The notes: generated by a model not told the origin, from the sequence alone. Shown: positions 8,036 to 15,314, numbered from the stretch's first letter. The stretch: DNA of 17,397 nucleotides from Verrucomicrobiales bacterium (GCA_017991025.1 JAGNMT010000023.1:1-17397); one strand, 5' to 3'. A program made the numbers and translations.

Positions 8036-8686
8036 TCACAGAATTCCGTGTTTCCGGAAAACCTCTCCGACCGGCACTCCGGCGGCGAGTTCCTCCCTCA
8101 CCGTGTTTTCTCCAGACACCTTCTCCATGGCGGCTGCGATGACCTCAGAGGCGACTTCCTGTGGAATGACGACGACACCATCACAGTCGCCGAGAATATA
8201 ATCACCCTGACAAACCGTCACCCCATCGATGACGATCGGTTCCCGGATAGCGGTGACATCAAGGCGCCCTTTGCTGTCGGCGGGGGAACAGCCGATTCCG
8301 AACACGGGGAAATTCAATCGATTCAGGGCCCATAAATCGCGGGAGCATCCGGTCATGACGATACCGTGCACGCCTTTGGCGAGGCAGGCAGTGCTCAGCA
8401 ACTCGCCCCAGAAGGCGCAACTCCGGTCATGCCCGGCATCGACGAGCAGGACGTCACCACGCTCCGCCACGTCGATCGCCGCCATTTCCAGTTCATACGG
8501 GTTCTCCGGCACCGCATGCACGACTTCCGCCTTCATCGTAAAAACACGACCGGCGACCCGATTAGCCGGGGTGAGTGCCCGCACCTCCGGCGAGAAAGTC
8601 TGATTCGGATATCCGTGGGCGTCGAGGACATCGGCGACAACGGCGGAATAAAGCGGCTGGAGGGCGTCAATCAGGGAATGGCTCAT
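8036..8686 (-). CDS. RraA family protein (class II pyruvate aldolase-like fold)
   Basis: RraA-family proteins include the RNase E regulator RraA and divalent-metal 4-hydroxy-4-methyl-2-oxoglutarate aldolases. From the ATG at 8686 the protein has 216 residues. The active-site signature is present: WGELLSTACLAKGVHG at 93-108, then TGCSRD with R116 and D117, PVFGIG, and GDCDGVVVIP at 167-175. These Arg-Asp and GEL residues are those used by the aldolases, so catalysis is plausible, but the substrate cannot be read from sequence. The frame stays open upstream to 8893, but that extension is translated tRNA-Lys and leader. No Shine-Dalgarno sequence is visible. The gene lies 149 nt downstream of the tRNA on the same strand and converges on the M81 gene with no spacer. 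Confidence 0.88.
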   Translation of the reverse strand: MSHSLIDALQPLYSAVVADVLDAHGYPNQTFSPEVRALTPANRVAGRVFTMKAEVVHAVPENPYELEMAAIDVAERGDVLLVDAGHDRSCAFWGELLSTACLAKGVHGIVMTGCSRDLWALNRLNFPVFGIGCSPADSKGRLDVTAIREPIVIDGVTVCQGDYILGDCDGVVVIPQEVASEVIAAAMEKVSGENTVREELAAGVPVGEVFRKHGIL

Positions 8687-8788
8687 CGGGCTAAAGACTG
8701 GCGTCAGGATCGATTTTGTCGAGAACCTCTTTTGACGAATCTGCGTCGACCGCCTTCGTCGGTTAAAAATAGAAAGTCCCCAAACTTT

Positions 8789-8824
8789 GGTGGAGACCCA
8801 CCCGGAGACCCTGGTGGAGACCCG
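8789..8824. repeat. Three tandem copies of a 12-bp unit
   Basis: Three consecutive 12-mers read ggtggagaccca, cccggagaccct and ggtggagacccg. They share the core ggagaccc; the outer two copies differ only in the last base. The array lies between the 3' end of tRNA-Lys and the RraA-like gene, so on the - strand it would be transcribed as a G/T/C-rich GGGTCTCC repeat in the rraA leader. No function is evident. Confidence 0.7.
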
Positions 8825-8835
8825 AATAAAGAGAG

Positions 8836-8908
8836 TGGAAAGACTGGGATTCGAACCCAGGACCAATTGGTTAAAAGCCAACTGCTCTACCAACTGAGCT
8901 ACCTTTCC
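8836..8908 (-). tRNA. tRNA-Lys (anticodon UUU)
   Basis: The 73-nt reverse complement folds as a complete tRNA. The 7-bp acceptor stem is GGAAAGG with TCTTTCC (last pair G-U). The D arm is GCTCAGTTGGTAGAGC. The anticodon arm is GTTGG-CTTTTAA-CCAAT, giving the anticodon TTT (UUU) for lysine. The variable loop has 5 nt, and the T arm is CTGGG-TTCGAAT-CCCAG. The discriminator base is A, and CCA is not encoded. The gene sits between the HAD hydrolase and the RraA-like gene, all on the - strand. Open frames crossing it on both strands are spurious. Confidence 0.97.
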
Positions 8909-8969
8909 GTTGAGAGCTCGTCACCGGCACGGGGCAGGGACGGGCGCGAAATTTAGTCACGCTTGGAGA

Positions 8970-9665
8970 TCACGCAAGCGAAAGTTCAATTAATAAGTCC
9001 GAAATATTTTGTTGCCCTGTCCCGACGCGGAAATGTTGGAATCCGGCGGCGGCGGCTCCGGCCCAGTCGCAGAGGGGATCGTCACCCACGTGAAGAATCT
9101 CTTGAGGCGGGATATCGAGGGCATTACTCACCCTGGCGAAAAGGCGTGGGTCAGGCTTGGAGAGGCGATTTTCACACGAAAGGAAAAGGGCTTCGAAGGG
9201 AGCGAGCAGGTCAATGTCGGCGAGGATGCGGCGGAGGCGGGCGTCGAAGTTGGAAAGCACGACACAGCGATGCCGACGAGCCACTGCCTCGACGACGTCC
9301 TTGGCATCCGGCAGGGGGAGCCAGGTCCCGGGCTCCTCAAAGTGCCGGTAAAGCGTGTCGAAAAACTCGTCAAAGAGTTCATTTCCGTAAACGGGGCTTC
9401 CAGCTTCGTGAAAGACTTCGCGAACAAGGCGTCCCCACCAGTCCCTTTCGCGGGGATCCGTGGTGTGCCTGTCTTCCGAGAACGGGGGTGGCGTGCGCTT
9501 CCAGACCGTCCGGAAGGCTGTGTTCAGGGCTACAGGGTCAGCCGCGATTCCGTAGCGCCCGGCTACTCTGGCGTAGGAAACACCCACTTCTTCGGCCAGG
9601 TGGATGAGGGTTCCGGCGGCATCGAAGCTGACGGCCCTGATTTTCGGGCGTTCCGTGATTTGCAT
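8970..9665 (-). CDS. HAD-IA family hydrolase
   Basis: The 231 residues carry the four HAD motifs in order. Motif I is FDAAGTL with nucleophile D15, motif II is VLSNFD with S138, motif III is K170 in LSKPD, and motif IV is HVGDD with D195 and D196. A helical cap domain lies between motifs I and II (about 22-110), as in subfamily IA. The residue two after the nucleophile is alanine (A17) rather than the general acid/base aspartate of HAD phosphatases. This resembles 2-haloacid dehalogenases and HDHD3-like proteins, so phosphatase activity should not be assumed. ATG 9665 is the natural start, since the family begins about 14 residues before the nucleophile; no Shine-Dalgarno sequence is seen. 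The gene is divergent from nusA across 171 nt and is followed 61 nt later by tRNA-Lys. Confidence 0.88.
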   Translation of the reverse strand: MQITERPKIRAVSFDAAGTLIHLAEEVGVSYARVAGRYGIAADPVALNTAFRTVWKRTPPPFSEDRHTTDPRERDWWGRLVREVFHEAGSPVYGNELFDEFFDTLYRHFEEPGTWLPLPDAKDVVEAVARRHRCVVLSNFDARLRRILADIDLLAPFEALFLSCENRLSKPDPRLFARVSNALDIPPQEILHVGDDPLCDWAGAAAAGFQHFRVGTGQQNISDLLIELSLA

Positions 9666-9714
9666 TTTTAGACAATAGTGACTTGATTTACGAGGATTTA
9701 CGTGCTAAGGACGG

Positions 9715-9807
9715 GTAGCGTATCGAATAGGTTTGGTACGCTGCAATTTTGAGATTCCGGCCCCATAGTGGTCGGGTTGATTAAGTGGGCTTGTCCCGCT
9801 TTTTTTT
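9715..9807 (+). promoter_or_regulatory. Structured leader RNA upstream of nusA, possible attenuator
   Basis: Three hairpins follow one another. Stem 1 pairs 9715-9722 (gtagcgta) with 9737-9744 (tacgctgc), 8 bp including one G-U. Stem 2 pairs 9757-9762 (ccggcc) with 9770-9775 (ggtcgg), 6 bp including one G-U. Stem 3 is an intrinsic terminator, listed separately. The cggg at 9773-9776, in the 3' arm of stem 2, could alternatively pair with cccg at 9795-9798, in the 3' arm of the terminator, but only over 4 bp. The gene upstream is on the opposite strand, so transcripts meeting these hairpins must start in this region. I do not recognise a known riboswitch or leader family. No clear promoter could be assigned. 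Confidence 0.55.
9783..9807 (+). terminator. Intrinsic terminator in the nusA leader
   Basis: aagtggg (9783-9789) pairs with cccgctt (9795-9801) over 7 bp, one of them G-U, around a 5-nt loop (cttgt). A run of eight T starts at 9800. The T tract is only on the + strand side, so it works towards nusA. It ends 29 nt before the nusA ATG. Confidence 0.7.
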
Positions 9808-9836
9808 GTCTCATTATCGGAGGACCCGTTGGAAAA

Positions 9837-11159
9837 ATGACAAACGAACTGCTAGCACTTTTCGAATATTACGAAAAAGAGAAGGGAATCAAGCGCCACA
9901 CGATGATCGATGCGCTCGAGACCGCTCTTCTTTCCGCATCCCGTAAGAGTATCGGACCGGCGCGTGAAATGCGCATTCATATCGACCCGGAGAAGGGGGA
10001 TATACGCGCCTATGCGACGCTCATTGTTCGCGACCGGGTGAACAACCCGTATGACGAGGTTGATATCTTCACGGCCCGTCGTCTGAAGCCCGGTATCGAT
10101 GTGGGTGCCGAAATTGAGGTGGACATCACGCCGTCGAACTTCGGTCGTATTGCCGCGCAGACTGCGAAGCAGACGATGATGCAGCGTCTCCGCCAGGCGG
10201 AAAAGGAGATGATCTACGAGGAATACAAGGATCGGGCTGGTGATATCGTCAGTGGCACCGTGAGACGGTTTGAGCGAGGCGATGTCTACGTCGATCTTGG
10301 TAAGTTCGAGGGGGTCATGCATCAGCGCGAGCGAGTCTCAACTGAAGAATACAACGTGGGTGATCGTATCAGGGCCTACGTCGTGGCTGTGGAAAACGGT
10401 GCTCGCGGGCCGGAGATTATTCTTTCGAGGAGCCATCCGAATTTTGTGCGGCGCCTTTTCGAGTCCGAGGTGAGTGAAATCGCTGACCGTACTGTTGAGA
10501 TCCGTTCGCTCGCCCGGGAAGCGGGTTATCGCACCAAGGTGGCGGTATACAGCGCAGACACGAAAGTTGATCCCGTAGGAGCCTGTGTCGGGCTTCGCGG
10601 AGCGAGGGTGAAGAACATTGTCCGTGAACTGAACAACGAGAAAGTGGACATCATCCGCTGGAGTGACGATATGCGTGCTTTTGTGCAGGAAGCGCTCAAG
10701 CCGGCAGAGATCAAGTCGATCACGATCGATGAAGTGAAAAAGTCCATTCTCGTGAAAGTTGACGAGGAAGAGCTTTCCAAAGCGATCGGTCGTCGCGGCC
10801 AGAATGCGCGTCTCACCGCACGTCTCATCGGCTGGGATGTTCAGGTGCAGAAGGATGAATCGGCCCACGAAGCCTTCGAGGCACAGGTTGCCGGCGCGGC
10901 GTCAACCCTTTCCAAGGGGGCTGGAATTGAACCGGATGTGGCTGCCGCTCTTGTGCGCGGCGGTCTTACGACGCTCGACATGCTTGCCAACGATGTCGAC
11001 GACGTCGATATCGCAGGGGTTCTCGGGATACCTGTCGAGGAGGCCCGTGTGATTCGAAACAAAGCGGTCCTGGCGACGGGCGGCACCGTTGATGCTGTCA
11101 CTGACGTGGCGGAAGACGAGCCCTCCGAGGCTGAAGTGGTTGAGCAGAGTGCCGAATAG
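9837..11159 (+). CDS. nusA: Transcription termination/antitermination protein NusA
   Basis: NusA binds RNA polymerase and modulates pausing, termination and antitermination. From ATG 9837 it has 440 residues and starts MTNELLALFEYYEKEKGI, as expected. The N-terminal polymerase-binding domain spans about 1-125, the S1 domain follows (SGTVRRFERGDVYVDLGKFEG), then KH1 (VDPVGACVGLRGARVKNI, from about 244) and KH2 (IGRRGQNARLTARL, from 317). A helical helix-hairpin-helix-like region at about 370-420 (EPDVAAALVRGGLTTLDML) precedes an acidic tail. The frame is open further upstream to a GTG at 9768, but that start would place the terminator hairpin inside the coding sequence. A ggagg at 9819-9823 is a possible, somewhat distant, ribosome binding site. 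rimP, the usual upstream partner, is absent. infB follows after 105 nt. Autoregulation through the leader is plausible. Confidence 0.95.
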   Translation: MTNELLALFEYYEKEKGIKRHTMIDALETALLSASRKSIGPAREMRIHIDPEKGDIRAYATLIVRDRVNNPYDEVDIFTARRLKPGIDVGAEIEVDITPSNFGRIAAQTAKQTMMQRLRQAEKEMIYEEYKDRAGDIVSGTVRRFERGDVYVDLGKFEGVMHQRERVSTEEYNVGDRIRAYVVAVENGARGPEIILSRSHPNFVRRLFESEVSEIADRTVEIRSLAREAGYRTKVAVYSADTKVDPVGACVGLRGARVKNIVRELNNEKVDIIRWSDDMRAFVQEALKPAEIKSITIDEVKKSILVKVDEEELSKAIGRRGQNARLTARLIGWDVQVQKDESAHEAFEAQVAGAASTLSKGAGIEPDVAAALVRGGLTTLDMLANDVDDVDIAGVLGIPVEEARVIRNKAVLATGGTVDAVTDVAEDEPSEAEVVEQSAE

Positions 11160-11264
11160 GAGTATCCCGAAAGGATTACTTCCGCTCTTCTCAATTTTAG
11201 AAAATAGTTTATCAATTTAAAGCAAATCTCCCGGTCGAGCCACGCTAATACCCCCAACGCCCCT

Positions 11265-13421
11265 ATGCCCCGCAAGCCCAGCCCCGCCAAAGTGAAGGTG
11301 GATTCCCCGGAATCTGAGTCTAAGTCCGTGGACATGTCCCTGGACGAGCAGAAGGCGGGTGCGCTCAACCTTTTTGAAAAGGGGGAGAAGAGGGTGGTTC
11401 GTAAAGGGAGGCAGACGGTGCCGATTGCAGATCAGGGATCCGTATACGGGCATCTGGGGAAAGAAAATCCCGTGGATACCCTCTCGGGGATGAAAGCGGC
11501 GAGTCACCGGGCGCAGAATGAGCGTTCGGAAGCCGCCGCCGCCGCTGAAGCTGTAGCAAATCCAACGAAGGTGGGCGACGCGGATTCCAATGAGATTCCC
11601 GAGGAGCGCGAGAACTCCGTTGAGGTTATCGGGGACAAGAAAATTATCCACATCAAGCCGCCCATCATTGTCAAAGAGTTGGCGAAGATGATGGAGTTGA
11701 AGCCTTTTCTTCTCATCCAGGACCTCATGGACATGGATGTCTTTGCGAGCCTGGCACAGGCCATCGAGCCCGAGGTGGCATCGAAGATTTGCGAGAAGCA
11801 CGGATATATTTTCGAAAGGGAAAAGCGTGAAAAAGGGGCGGGGGTCCATAAGGTCGAAGAAGTCATTGAGGCTCCTGTTGAACAGGCCATTGAGGAGGTC
11901 GAGGAGGATAAGCTTTTCATCCGTCCTCCGGTGGTTACCTTTATGGGTCATGTCGATCACGGGAAAACGTCTTTGCTTGATGCCTATCGGGGCTCGCGTG
12001 TCGTTGCCGGTGAAGCGGGCGGGATCACTCAGCATATCGGGGCTTACCAGGTGGTACGCGACGGGAAGACCGTCACCTTTATCGACACCCCCGGTCACGC
12101 CGCTTTTTCGGAGATGCGGGCCCGCGGAGCTAACGTGACCGACATCGTGGTGCTCGTGGTCGCTGCGGATGACGGGCTCATGCCGACGACTTTTGAGGCG
12201 ATCGATCACTGCAAGGCAGCCGGCGTCACGATCATCGTGGCGATAAACAAAGTGGATCTTGCGCGGGCCGATGTGATGCGTGTCAAAGGCCAGTTGCAGG
12301 AGAATGGTCTCTCCCCCGAAGACTGGGGTGGCTCTACGATTTGCGTCGAAGTCTCGGCGAAATCCGGGAAGGGTCTCGATGAACTCTTCGAAATGATCCA
12401 TTTGCAGTCCGAGGTCCTCGAATTGAAGGCCAATCCGGAGGGGCCTGCTCGCGGCATCGTGATCGAGGCCCGGACCGAAGCCGGTAAGGGTCCGACCGGA
12501 ACTGTCCTTATCCAGACAGGGACACTCAACGTCGGTGACTCATTTATCTGCGGTGTGATGCACGGGAAGGTTAAAGCCCTCCTGAATGATGAACGCAAGC
12601 GAGTCGATTCAGCAGGTCCGTCCACCCCCATAGAGATCGTCGGGTATTCCGGCGTTCCGAATGTGGGTGACGAACTGGTCGAGATGGAGTCGGAGCGGAA
12701 AGCGAAGAAACTCAGTGAAGAACGCCTCGAGCAGAAGCGCCAGGCGAAGCTCGCTCCGATCCAGAGATCGGCGCTTGAGACGCTTTTTGACAACATCGAG
12801 CAAGGTAAGAAGGCAACGTTGCGGCTCATCATCAAGGCCGATGCGCAGGGCTCCCTGCAGGCCATTGAGAAGTCACTCATTGAGATCGAGTCCGACAAAA
12901 TTTCCGCCGAGATTCTCCGTCAAAGCGCCGGTCCGATTACCGAGGCCGACGTGCTTCTCGCGAGTGCTTCAGATGCGATTTTGATCGGTTTTAATACCAA
13001 GGTTGAGTCAAAGGCACAGCCACTCATCAAGCGTGAAGGGGTGCAGGTGAAACTTTTCTCCATCATCTACGAACTGATTGACCAGGTGAAGGAGGCGATG
13101 CTCGGGCTTCTCGATCCGGAAACCCGCGAGAAGGTGATCGGCCATGCGAAGGTGCTTGAGGTATTCAAATTGTCCTCCGGCAAGGTCGGTGGGTGTATGG
13201 TCACGGATGGCCGGATCGGTCGACGTGCCCGGGCGCGGGTCCTGCGGGACGGTGTACCGATCTACGACGGTGGATTCAGCACGCTTCGTCGATTCAAGGA
13301 CGACGTCAAAGAGGTCAAAGTCGGCCTCGAGTGCGGGATCAAACTGGGCAAGTTTAACGACTACCAGAAGGACGATGTGATCGAGTGTTACGAGTTGGAG
13401 AAACTCGAGCAGACACTTTGA
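11265..13421 (+). CDS. infB: Translation initiation factor IF-2
   Basis: IF-2 is the GTPase that brings initiator tRNA to the 30S subunit and promotes subunit joining. The 718 residues include a short, poorly conserved charged N-terminal part, an IF2-N-like segment at about 135-190 (VKELAKMMELKPF), and the GTPase domain. G1 is GHVDHGKTS at 228-236, G2 is GGITQHIGA, G3 is DTPGH from D274, G4 is NKVD from N328, and G5 is SAKSG from S364. Domains II, III and IV follow, with GVPNVGDE, ADAQGSLQAIEKSL and the C-terminal tRNA-binding domain ending near LECGIKL. The 105-nt gap after nusA has an AT-rich patch (about 11193-11226) that might hold an internal promoter, but no convincing boxes are seen. 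The bases just before ATG 11265 are C-rich with no Shine-Dalgarno sequence. ylxR, often found between nusA and infB, is missing. Confidence 0.97.
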   Translation: MPRKPSPAKVKVDSPESESKSVDMSLDEQKAGALNLFEKGEKRVVRKGRQTVPIADQGSVYGHLGKENPVDTLSGMKAASHRAQNERSEAAAAAEAVANPTKVGDADSNEIPEERENSVEVIGDKKIIHIKPPIIVKELAKMMELKPFLLIQDLMDMDVFASLAQAIEPEVASKICEKHGYIFEREKREKGAGVHKVEEVIEAPVEQAIEEVEEDKLFIRPPVVTFMGHVDHGKTSLLDAYRGSRVVAGEAGGITQHIGAYQVVRDGKTVTFIDTPGHAAFSEMRARGANVTDIVVLVVAADDGLMPTTFEAIDHCKAAGVTIIVAINKVDLARADVMRVKGQLQENGLSPEDWGGSTICVEVSAKSGKGLDELFEMIHLQSEVLELKANPEGPARGIVIEARTEAGKGPTGTVLIQTGTLNVGDSFICGVMHGKVKALLNDERKRVDSAGPSTPIEIVGYSGVPNVGDELVEMESERKAKKLSEERLEQKRQAKLAPIQRSALETLFDNIEQGKKATLRLIIKADAQGSLQAIEKSLIEIESDKISAEILRQSAGPITEADVLLASASDAILIGFNTKVESKAQPLIKREGVQVKLFSIIYELIDQVKEAMLGLLDPETREKVIGHAKVLEVFKLSSGKVGGCMVTDGRIGRRARARVLRDGVPIYDGGFSTLRRFKDDVKEVKVGLECGIKLGKFNDYQKDDVIECYELEKLEQTL

Positions 13422-13476
13422 TGTGGTCGTTTACCCGGCTGGTAGTGTTACCGGGCCCCTTTTCCAATCCCGTATC

Positions 13477-13857
13477 ATGAGCCAGCGCATCGCCCGTATC
13501 AACGAACTTCTCAAGCGAGAAATCAGCTCGTGCATTGAGAAACACTTTGAGTTCACCGGCATGCTCGTGACGATTCACGATGTCGAGACCGCAATCGACT
13601 TGAAGACCGCTCAGGTATTTATAGGGGTCATCGGCACGACCCCCGGTGAAGCCCAGGAAGTCGTGAGGCGTCTGAACGCGAAACGCGGGATGATTCAGGG
13701 AGTCGTGATGAAGCGGGTCGTCCTGCGCTGCACGCCGATTCTTCATTTCAAGATCGATGAATCAATCGAGCGCGGCGTTCGAGTTCTGAACATCCTCGAC
13801 GAGATCGGTGAGATTGATCTCCCCGACGAGCCGGGTGATAGCGCAAGGAAAGGGTAG
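13477..13857 (+). CDS. rbfA: Ribosome-binding factor A
   Basis: RbfA is a small KH-fold protein that binds immature 30S subunits and helps 16S rRNA 5'-end maturation. From ATG 13477 it has 126 residues, the usual size. It starts SQRIARINELLKREISSCIE, which matches the family N-terminus. It continues with VTIHDVETAIDLKTAQVFI and ends with the typical ILHFKIDESIERGVRVLNIL. The frame is open back to a GTG at 13423, directly after the infB stop, but those extra 18 residues are not family-like. No Shine-Dalgarno sequence precedes the ATG. Position after infB is the classic arrangement. It ends in TAG. Confidence 0.94.
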   Translation: MSQRIARINELLKREISSCIEKHFEFTGMLVTIHDVETAIDLKTAQVFIGVIGTTPGEAQEVVRRLNAKRGMIQGVVMKRVVLRCTPILHFKIDESIERGVRVLNILDEIGEIDLPDEPGDSARKG

Positions 13858-13950
13858 CTGGCGATGGTCCCTGCTTCGGGCGTAGTTGAATTTTGTTGGC
13901 ATTTCCGGACCTCACCCTGTCTCTCGTCATAGTAAACCCCGATAAACCCT

Positions 13951-14994
13951 GTGTCTGCGACGCTTTCAGAACTCAAGGAACGAATTGAGGCGGCCGGTTC
14001 CGTTCTTGTGGTGAGTCATGACAGGCCCGACGGAGATGCGATCGGTTCCGCTCTGGGGATGGGACTGATTCTCATGAAATTGGGAAAGAGGGTTGAAATT
14101 GTCAATTTCGACCCAGTCCCGGAGAGCCTCTCTTTCTTGCCGGGAAGTGACCTTGTCAAAAGGCCTGCGGAAAAATCCCGGGCGGATCTGATGATTGTGC
14201 TCGACTCGGCCGGGAAGGATCGGGTCAACGCGGCCGTTTGGGAAATGGCGGATGGAATCGGGACGGTGATCAATATTGACCATCACATCAGCAACACAGA
14301 ATTTGGTGATCTCGTTCACGTCGATTCGCGATCTCCCGCGACCGGCCAGATCGTCTACGAACTGGCTCGTTTTGCCGGATGGCCGCTCGACGCTGCGATC
14401 GGGGAGAATCTCCTCGCCGCAATCTCGACCGATACGGGGAGTTTTCGATATCCGGCGACGACGCCTGCGACATTCCATATTGCCGGTGAACTTGCGGCGC
14501 TCGGCATCAATGTTGGCCGGCTCAACCGGATGCTCTACGAAAATTACCCCGGGCGGCGGGTGCTTGCGTTGCGGATACTTTTGCAGGAGATGCGTCTCGA
14601 CTTCGGGGGACGCTGCGCCAGTGTGATACTTCCGGTGGCCGTTTCCCGTTCTCTGGATTTACAGCAGGGAGATACCGAAGGCGTGATCGACGTGATTCGG
14701 GCGATCGATACGGTGATGATCGCAGTCCTGTTTGAGGAACTCCCGGATGGAAAAGTGCGGGTGAGTTCGCGCTCTAAAGAGGAGCGATTCAGTGTGGGGG
14801 CGATCTGCGCCGAATTCGGCGGCGGCGGGCATACTCTGGCGGCCGGGGCCCGGCTCGGCGGACCACTGGACAGTGCCGTGGAACGTTTCCTTGAGGCGGT
14901 CGGAAAATCGCTCGATCTCCCCTCGATTCCGCTGTCGGAACGAACAGAGGGTGAGGGGAACTTGGAAGTTGCAAAATCGCCGGGACACGCGTAA
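13951..14994 (+). CDS. nrnA: DHH/DHHA1 phosphoesterase, NrnA-like (oligoribonuclease / pAp phosphatase)
   Basis: NrnA-type enzymes degrade very short RNA oligonucleotides and dephosphorylate pAp in the cytoplasm with Mn2+. The 347 residues show every DHH motif: SHDRPDGDA with H23, D27 and D29; D85 in IVLDSA; the DHH triad D110-H111-H112 in NIDHHISN; D161 in STDTGSFRY; and the DHHA1 motif GGGGHTLAAGA with H294. The start is GTG 13951; no ATG lies close by and the family N-terminus fits. It follows rbfA by 93 nt, a common neighbourhood for this gene. The last 25 or so residues are an unconserved polar tail. A role in clearing nano-RNA in the same operon as nusA and rbfA fits RNA metabolism. Distinguishing NrnA from other DHH proteins by sequence alone is reasonable but not absolute. 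Confidence 0.9.
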   Translation: MSATLSELKERIEAAGSVLVVSHDRPDGDAIGSALGMGLILMKLGKRVEIVNFDPVPESLSFLPGSDLVKRPAEKSRADLMIVLDSAGKDRVNAAVWEMADGIGTVINIDHHISNTEFGDLVHVDSRSPATGQIVYELARFAGWPLDAAIGENLLAAISTDTGSFRYPATTPATFHIAGELAALGINVGRLNRMLYENYPGRRVLALRILLQEMRLDFGGRCASVILPVAVSRSLDLQQGDTEGVIDVIRAIDTVMIAVLFEELPDGKVRVSSRSKEERFSVGAICAEFGGGGHTLAAGARLGGPLDSAVERFLEAVGKSLDLPSIPLSERTEGEGNLEVAKSPGHA

Positions 14995-15004
14995 GGAAAT
15001 CACC

Positions 15005-15286
15005 ATGAAATTTCTGTGCCAGTTAGTCGTTTCGGTAGGTTTTCTCGGCTTAGCATCGACGGGATGTGAACGTCACGAGTTTGCAGAGACGCAGAAACTC
15101 CATATGGAGCACGGTAAAGGCCATGAAGCGCACGCCGAGGTAGACCACGGGGAGTCTCCTTCGGGAGAGAGCCACGGCAAGGATCAGCATGCTGCTGAAG
15201 CTGACCACGGGAAGAAGGAAGCCGAGGCCAAAGCGGCGGAAGCCAAGCCCGTAAAAACCGAAGCGCCCCGTGCGACCGGTCTTTGA
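15005..15286 (+). CDS. Small histidine-rich putative lipoprotein
   Basis: A 93-residue protein of unrecognised family. Residues 1-20 form a signal sequence ending in LASTG-C21, acceptable as a lipobox, so C21 may be lipidated after cleavage. The mature part has nine histidines between 24 and 68, often with Asp, Glu or Gly (three DHG/SHG-type repeats), followed by a Lys/Ala/Glu-rich tail ending in TEAPRATGL. It has no aromatic residues after F26, so it is probably disordered. Metal binding (Zn, Cu or Ni) is an inference from composition only. It starts 10 nt after nrnA with a clear aagga-type ribosome binding site at 14993-14997, one of the few in this window, and is closed by a strong terminator. 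It is therefore probably the last gene of the nusA operon. Confidence 0.75.
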   Translation: MKFLCQLVVSVGFLGLASTGCERHEFAETQKLHMEHGKGHEAHAEVDHGESPSGESHGKDQHAAEADHGKKEAEAKAAEAKPVKTEAPRATGL

Positions 15287-15314
15287 TTCTTAGAAGTGTT
15301 TTCCGATCAAAAAG

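Noticed and set aside
8687..8893. N-terminal extension of the RraA-like protein
   Set aside because: The extra residues are the translation of tRNA-Lys and the 12-bp repeats; the family starts at ATG 8686. The + strand open frame at 8366-8956 is spurious for the same reason.
8836..8908. tRNA-Lys as an integration site for a mobile element
   Set aside because: No integrase, no direct repeat of the tRNA 3' end and no compositional island are visible nearby.
13439..13454. Small hairpin ctggta-gtgt-taccgg followed by cccctttt between infB and rbfA
   Set aside because: The stem is short with a G-U pair, and the downstream tract has only four T. It lies inside an operon, so a real terminator is unlikely.
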